Of a stretch of DNA of 15,965 bases, positions 7,804 through 15,965 are shown one piece after another. Under the pieces are notes generated by a model. The model was not told the DNA's origin. It worked only from the letters and a program-made list of their open reading frames with translations, and did no database searches. Origin of the DNA: an uncultured Pseudodesulfovibrio sp. (GTDB lineage: Bacteria; Desulfobacterota; Desulfovibrionia; Desulfovibrionales; Desulfovibrionaceae); assembly GCA_947259235.1 (NCBI GenBank), contig CAMYLL010000018.1:1-15965 (forward strand), read 5' to 3'. The first letter of the stretch is position 1; the number at the start of each line of letters is the position of its first letter. The translations under genes were made by a program, and so were the position numbers.

Positions 7804-8691
7804 CTACTGGCCGTCCGACGGCAGGACCATGGCGTCGTCGGAAAATTCCGGGTCGGCCTGGGTTTCCGGGCTGTCCGGGTGTATCCTCGGCTGTCCGGGG
7901 CCGTCGCCTTCCGGCAGGTTGAGCAGCCGGGCCTCCACCACCTTGGGGTTGGGATAGGTGGTCTGTATCGATTCGAGCAACCGGCGGGCCCGGGAATAAT
8001 CACGCTCGTTCTCGCAGATGTCCGCCAGCAGGAAGGTGGCGAGCACCCGCGTCTCCTCGCCCACGTCCGGGATGGCCAGCAGGGTTTCCAGCGCCCGCTT
8101 GGCCTGGTTCCAGTTGCTGATGAAGCTGTAGCTCTGGGCCAGCTCATACAGGCACATTCCCTTGTCGTTGCCGTCCTTTGCCGAATCGGCGCAGTTTTCA
8201 AGGGTGGCGGCCACCAGGTCGTAGTTACCCATGGACCGGTAGAGCTTGGCCATGCGCAGCTGGGTGGCGTGAATGCGCTCGGGCGAGCCTTCGGCGTGGC
8301 TGAGGCATTTCTCGAACGCTTCTATGGCCTTCAACTGGTTCCCGAGCTGGGCATAGACGTCGCCCAGCTGGAACATGATCTTCCAGGCCTCCTGGTGGTC
8401 GTTGCCAAGCTCAAGGTACATGGCCTCAAGCAGGACCACGGCCCTGTCAAGATCGCCCTTGATGGTCACGGCTATCTCGCTGAGCCTGTCCCAGGCCTCC
8501 TTGCGGAACTCGCCCTGCGGCTCCACCTGGAGGTAGCGCTCATAGTCCTTCTCGGCCTCAAGAAAGAAGCCTTTGGAATAGGACTCCCGGGCGCGCTGTA
8601 TGTCCTCGCTGCCGGGCGAGGAATCGCGCGTGCAGGCCACGGCGACAAGCATCGCCGTGGCCAGCAGTATCAACAAGAGTATGCGCTGCAT
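7804..8691 (-). CDS. TPR-repeat lipoprotein
   Basis: A 295-residue exported protein. The N-terminus MQRILLLILLATAMLVAVAC is a short basic, then hydrophobic signal peptide ending in a lipobox-like AVAC (C20), so it is probably lipidated; the residue after the cysteine is Thr, not Asp, which by the usual rule fits the outer membrane. Helical TPR-like repeats follow: about 31-58 (ARESYSKGFFLEAEKDYERY), 102-131 (GDVYAQLGNQLKAIEAFEKC), 143-170, 180-207 and 215-245. The last 35 residues are polar and acidic and probably disordered. It resembles BamD- or scaffold-like TPR lipoproteins, but I cannot assign a partner. The frame extends into gyrA, yet ATG 8691 gives the signal peptide directly, has AGGAA six bases upstream, and starts 7 bases after the gyrA stop, which indicates co-transcription with gyrA. 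Confidence 0.85.
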   Translation of the reverse strand: MQRILLLILLATAMLVAVACTRDSSPGSEDIQRARESYSKGFFLEAEKDYERYLQVEPQGEFRKEAWDRLSEIAVTIKGDLDRAVVLLEAMYLELGNDHQEAWKIMFQLGDVYAQLGNQLKAIEAFEKCLSHAEGSPERIHATQLRMAKLYRSMGNYDLVAATLENCADSAKDGNDKGMCLYELAQSYSFISNWNQAKRALETLLAIPDVGEETRVLATFLLADICENERDYSRARRLLESIQTTYPNPKVVEARLLNLPEGDGPGQPRIHPDSPETQADPEFSDDAMVLPSDGQ

Positions 8692-8698
8692 CGGTTTC

Positions 8699-11145
<2,447 letters not shown>

Positions 11146-11146
<1 letters not shown>

Positions 11147-11169
11147 TATGCCTCCGGTTATGCCTCGGG
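11146..11169 (-). promoter_or_regulatory. Tandem duplication of the gyrA ribosome-binding region
   Basis: Reading the plus strand, TTATGCCTCCGG (11146-11157) and TTATGCCTCGGG (11158-11169) are adjacent 12-base units differing at one base. On the mRNA this gives CCCGAGGCATAA then CCGGAGGCATAA, the last A being the first base of the gyrA ATG. The inner copy supplies the functional GGAGG; the outer copy is a weaker GAGG. GCCTCCGG appears again at 11177-11184. Replication slippage is the simplest origin. Confidence 0.6.
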
Positions 11170-11176
11170 CCTTGCT

Positions 11177-11406
11177 GCCTCCGGCGGCTCGGGACCGTCG
11201 TGAAAAGAGGTCCCGAGATTCTCCCTAACTTTGCGTGTCCCCGCCGCCCTGTGCCCCGGCCAACAAGCCGGTGCGGAAAAGCGGCGCGGAAAATTCTCCA
11301 AATTCGTTTCGGACGCGGGGTGCGGAACCCGCCCTGTCCGAATGCCCTGGCTCGCGCCGGGGCGAAAATCATTGAAAGGGGGCCGGGGAAACGATCGTCC
11401 CCCGGC
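11177..11406. repeat. Hairpin-rich intergenic repeat, copy B (gyrB-gyrA spacer)
   Basis: The 274-base spacer between gyrB and gyrA (11147-11420) holds no gene. It starts, on the plus strand, with GCCTCCGGCGGC (11177-11188), identical to 4497-4508, followed by a perfect 9-base stem CTCGGGACC/GGTCCCGAG (11188-11196, 11209-11217). Then come CCGGC/GCCGG (near 11257-11270), a GGAAAATT block (11288-11295) like that of copy A, and a bulged 12-base stem TTCGGAC+GCGGG / CCCGC+GTCCGAA (11308-11319, 11328-11342). ATTGAAAGGGGG (11371-11382) recurs exactly as at 4691-4702 and leads into the closing hairpin 11382-11406. Same order and orientation as copy A with different spacing, so it is a diverged relative. 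The outer stems and flanks carry most of the similarity. Confidence 0.5.
11382..11406 (-). terminator. Hairpin after gyrB, possible (partial) terminator
   Basis: GCCGGGG (11382-11388) pairs with CCCCGGC (11400-11406); the 11-base loop contains the palindrome ACGATCGT. On the minus strand it starts 14 bases after the gyrB stop and is followed by CCCCTTTCAATGATTTT, a weak T-rich tail. It parallels the hairpin after the last gene at 4704-4743. It may terminate or attenuate transcription between gyrB and gyrA; it may equally be just part of the repeat. Confidence 0.4.
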
Positions 11407-11420
11407 ACACCCCGTCAAAA

Positions 11421-13814
<2,394 letters not shown>

Positions 13815-14984
13815 CTAGACATTTTCCTCGGTGTAGTAAGTATCTTCTTTGATCATCATGGGCATGACGATCACGTTATAGTCACGATCATCCGTACCGG
13901 TCAGGCCGCAGGGGGCCTCGGTCCCGGTCAGGGTAAAGGTGACCTTGTCGGAATTGAAGTGGTTCAGAATCTCGATGAGATTCCTGGTGGGGAAGGCTAT
14001 TCGCTGCATGTCGCCGCTGACAACGGCGTCGATGGATTCGCGGGCCATGCCTGTTTCCTGGCCCTGGGCCGAGATGGTCACCTCGCCCTCGCCGAAGGTA
14101 AAGTAGGCGCAGCGGTTCGAGTCCGTGTTGAACAGCGCCACGCGGGACAGGGCGTCCACCAGCTCCAGCCGCTTCACCTCCAGGGTGGAGACGTTGTCAT
14201 CGCCAAGCTTCGCCATGAAGTTGTGGTAGTTGGGATACTGGTAATAGGACAGCGGCAGGGTGAAGGTCTCGCGCTGGTCGCCGGTGCGGAAGAATAGCCG
14301 CTTCTGGCTGATGGCCAGCTCTATCTCGTCGGAGGTGAGCCACTTCTTGAGCTCGCCAATGTACTTCTTCTGGATCAGCACGCCCTCTTCGGGGAGCATG
14401 GCGTAGATGTCGTCATTGACGAAGTTGAACATGGCGAACTGATGGCCGTTGAGACCGCACACCTCCACCTTCTTCACGCCCATGGTCTCGCGCGGGACGA
14501 AATAGATGCAGGCGATGGCCTCCATGGAGTCTTCATCGGAGATGCAGAAGGCGATCTTGTCGATGATCTCGTGGAGGAAATCGCCGGACCAGAAGACCGT
14601 GCCGTTTTCAGGAAAGCTGGAAAATTTCTGGAACCACTCCGGGTCGTTCACCGGAAATTTGTATTTCCTGGCTTTCTGCTCCACCAGGACGTTCTGGTTC
14701 GCCTCGTCCGTGCGGAAGGTCAGCTCTCCCTGGTCGCTCCGAAGCTGCTTGACCAGGTCATAGAAGGCGCGTCCCTGGACTCCGGCCAGACCGTCTCCCT
14801 CGATGGTGGCGGGATACGATCCCATGAACTCCAGGTTGGAGTCCGTGCTCATGATGTTCAGGTTTCCATTCTCGCACTGGAGCCAGATTGTCCGCAGGAA
14901 CGCAGCGCCCGTTTTCGCGGGGATTATGTTCGCCGACTTCTGGAGGCCTTCGATGATCTCATCTCTGTTCACTTTCAGAAACAT
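13815..14984 (-). CDS. dnaN: DNA polymerase III beta subunit (sliding clamp)
   Basis: DnaN forms the ring-shaped dimer that tethers DNA polymerase III and other repair and replication proteins to DNA. The protein has 389 residues, slightly longer than the roughly 366 of E. coli, with the three clamp domains at about 1-120, 130-250 and 255-389. Recognisable blocks are MFLKVNRDEIIEGLQKSANI, LRTIWLQCENGNLNIMSTDS, the central KFPVNDPEWFQKF, and the C-terminal FNSDKVTFTLTGTEAPCGLT followed by DYNVIVMPMMI, which matches the usual xxxYVxMPMR ending but with extra tail residues (KEDTYYTEENV). AAGGAG sits about 10 bases before the ATG. It follows dnaA after a 147-base spacer that holds a likely promoter, so it may have its own start of transcription. 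Confidence 0.96.
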   Translation of the reverse strand: MFLKVNRDEIIEGLQKSANIIPAKTGAAFLRTIWLQCENGNLNIMSTDSNLEFMGSYPATIEGDGLAGVQGRAFYDLVKQLRSDQGELTFRTDEANQNVLVEQKARKYKFPVNDPEWFQKFSSFPENGTVFWSGDFLHEIIDKIAFCISDEDSMEAIACIYFVPRETMGVKKVEVCGLNGHQFAMFNFVNDDIYAMLPEEGVLIQKKYIGELKKWLTSDEIELAISQKRLFFRTGDQRETFTLPLSYYQYPNYHNFMAKLGDDNVSTLEVKRLELVDALSRVALFNTDSNRCAYFTFGEGEVTISAQGQETGMARESIDAVVSGDMQRIAFPTRNLIEILNHFNSDKVTFTLTGTEAPCGLTGTDDRDYNVIVMPMMIKEDTYYTEENV

Positions 14985-15063
14985 AAATAATATCTCCTTG
15001 ATTGAGATTTATTGTCTCGGTTCGTATGTTCCTATCCGCGCTAACTGCCCGGAATAAAAATAA

Positions 15064-15069
15064 ATTATA
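15064..15069 (-). promoter_or_regulatory. Candidate dnaN promoter (-10 box) in the dnaA-dnaN spacer
   Basis: The minus strand reads a perfect TATAAT at 15069-15064, about 80 bases before the dnaN ATG, within an AT-rich stretch (AATAAAAATAAATTATA, 15053-15069). No good TTGACA lies 16-18 bases upstream, so the -35 is weak. The spacer 14985-15131 also has the 9-base inverted repeat CGGTTCGTA (15018-15026) / TACGAACCG (15091-15099) flanking this box, and a 6-base hairpin CCGGTT/AACCGG (15097-15102, 15111-15116). DnaA boxes are only near-matches, best ATATGCACA at 15067-15075, one mismatch from TTATNCACA. Confidence 0.45.
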
Positions 15070-15131
15070 TGCACACGCATCGGCACATTTTACGAACCGG
15101 TTGTGCGCCAAACCGGGATAATCACAGTGTG

Positions 15132-15965
15132 TCACGTCATGCGACATTTATTCTTCAACGTTTTCAACAGTTGTTTCAGTTCAAAGTCATCTTCCTGCAA
15201 TTGTTCGATTTTTTTTACGGAATAGAGAACCGTGGAGTGGTCCTTTCCACCAAAAGTCCGTCCCAGGGCGGGGTAGGACGTGTTGAGCATCTTGCGGCAC
15301 AGGAACATGGCCACCTGACGGGCCTGGGCTATGTTCTGGTGTCGCTTGGAGCCGGTCAGCTCCTTGATGTGCACGTTGAAATGCTCGCCCACCACGCCCA
15401 TGATCTTCTTGGGCGTGAGGTCGTCGCTCGCCTTTTCCTCGGTGTTGGCCAGGATGTGTTCGAAGTCCCGCTGGGTCATCTCTTTCTTGACCAGCTCCTT
15501 GAAGGCGAAGAGCTTGAGCAGGATGCCCTGGAGGTAGCGGAAGTCCGTAAACCGCTGGGCCAGGGTCAGGACCTGCTCCTTGCTCAGGGTCAGGCGCTTG
15601 AGGCGGCAATGGCGCTGGATGTAGCCCACCCGGATCTCAAGGTCAGGCTCCTTGAGCGTGACAATGAGCCCCCAGCCCAGGCGCGACTGCAGGCTGTCGT
15701 CCAGAAAGTCGTAACTGGTCACCTTCTCCCGGCAGCCGATGACCATCTGCTTCTTGTTGTCGTAGAAGTGGTTGAAGAGATTGACCACTTCCTGCTGAAA
15801 ATGGGGATACTCCCTGATCTTCTGAAAATCGTCGATGAACAGGAAATTGTACTCGAAAAGATGGTTGCGCGCCCGGAAGGGATCGCCCTTGAAGCGGATG
15901 GTGTAGAGCGAGTTGAGCTCGTCCATGGAGCCCATGAAGATGGTCGAGTAGTCGTGCTTCTTGCT
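15132..15965 (-). CDS. dnaA: Chromosomal replication initiator DnaA, C-terminal part (runs off right edge)
   Basis: DnaA binds DnaA boxes and opens the replication origin. The window holds 277 codons of its 3' part; the Walker A and N-terminal domains lie to the right. Seen in order: the Walker B strand (NFLFIDDFQKI), the box VII region LQSRLGWGLIVTLKEPDLEI with the likely arginine finger, sensor 2 near DFRYLQGILLKLFAF, and domain IV ending with TGSKRHQNIAQARQVAMFL and the signature ALGRTFGGKDHSTVLYSVKK. The signature differs slightly from the common GGRDHTTV (Lys for Arg, Ser for Thr), and the usual PRQ is ARQ. The AAA+ part also reads as rather diverged from E. coli. It is the first visible gene of the minus-strand convoy; dnaN follows after 147 bases. 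Confidence 0.95.
   Translation of the reverse strand, partial: SKKHDYSTIFMGSMDELNSLYTIRFKGDPFRARNHLFEYNFLFIDDFQKIREYPHFQQEVVNLFNHFYDNKKQMVIGCREKVTSYDFLDDSLQSRLGWGLIVTLKEPDLEIRVGYIQRHCRLKRLTLSKEQVLTLAQRFTDFRYLQGILLKLFAFKELVKKEMTQRDFEHILANTEEKASDDLTPKKIMGVVGEHFNVHIKELTGSKRHQNIAQARQVAMFLCRKMLNTSYPALGRTFGGKDHSTVLYSVKKIEQLQEDDFELKQLLKTLKNKCRMT

Noticed and set aside
15067..15075. DnaA box ATATGCACA as evidence that oriC lies in the dnaA-dnaN spacer
   Set aside because: A single near-match with one mismatch is not enough; no cluster of boxes is present, so an origin is not annotated here.

Overview
The window looks like chromosomal sequence from a sulfate-reducing deltaproteobacterium of the Desulfovibrio/Pseudodesulfovibrio type. 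This rests on GC-rich coding sequence, a dnaA-dnaN-gyrB-gyrA block without recF, a four-gene ferredoxin-dependent 2-oxoacid oxidoreductase, and GC-rich hairpin repeats between genes of a kind I remember from such genomes. The assignment is inference; no database was consulted.

Layout. Positions 1-356 (minus) hold the N-terminal part of a MerR-like helix-turn-helix protein running off the left edge. A divergent spacer with a perfect 15-base palindrome separates it from queA (514-1605, plus), the SAM-dependent enzyme of queuosine synthesis. After a 123-base leader with a strong hairpin comes a tightly packed plus-strand operon (1729-4347): ferredoxin, alpha, beta and gamma subunits of a VOR/KGOR-type 2-oxoacid:ferredoxin oxidoreductase, ending at a clear intrinsic terminator (4376-4404). 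The rest of the window is minus strand, read right to left: dnaA (3' part), dnaN, gyrB, gyrA, a TPR lipoprotein, a GT4-like glycosyltransferase, a histidine phosphatase, and a MurG-like/COG4671-like glycosyltransferase. The two convoys converge on 4348-4748.

How the genes work together. DnaA, the beta clamp and gyrase form the replication initiation and topology group, so the origin is probably close, either to the right of the window or in the 147-base dnaA-dnaN spacer. Downstream, two glycosyltransferases and a phosphatase with overlapping or short junctions suggest a small glycan or cell-envelope module carried in the same transcription direction. The oxidoreductase operon supplies reduced ferredoxin and acyl-CoA from 2-oxoacids.

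The genes are ordinary housekeeping genes, and I do not see a new defence or mobile system. The points worth a second look are small: two related hairpin-rich intergenic repeats (4471-4743 and 11177-11406), a tandem duplication of the gyrA ribosome-binding region, a palindrome between divergent genes, a leader hairpin before the oxidoreductase operon, a 9-base inverted repeat flanking a TATAAT box between dnaA and dnaN, and a lipoprotein and glycosyltransferase that share one frame separated only by an amber codon.
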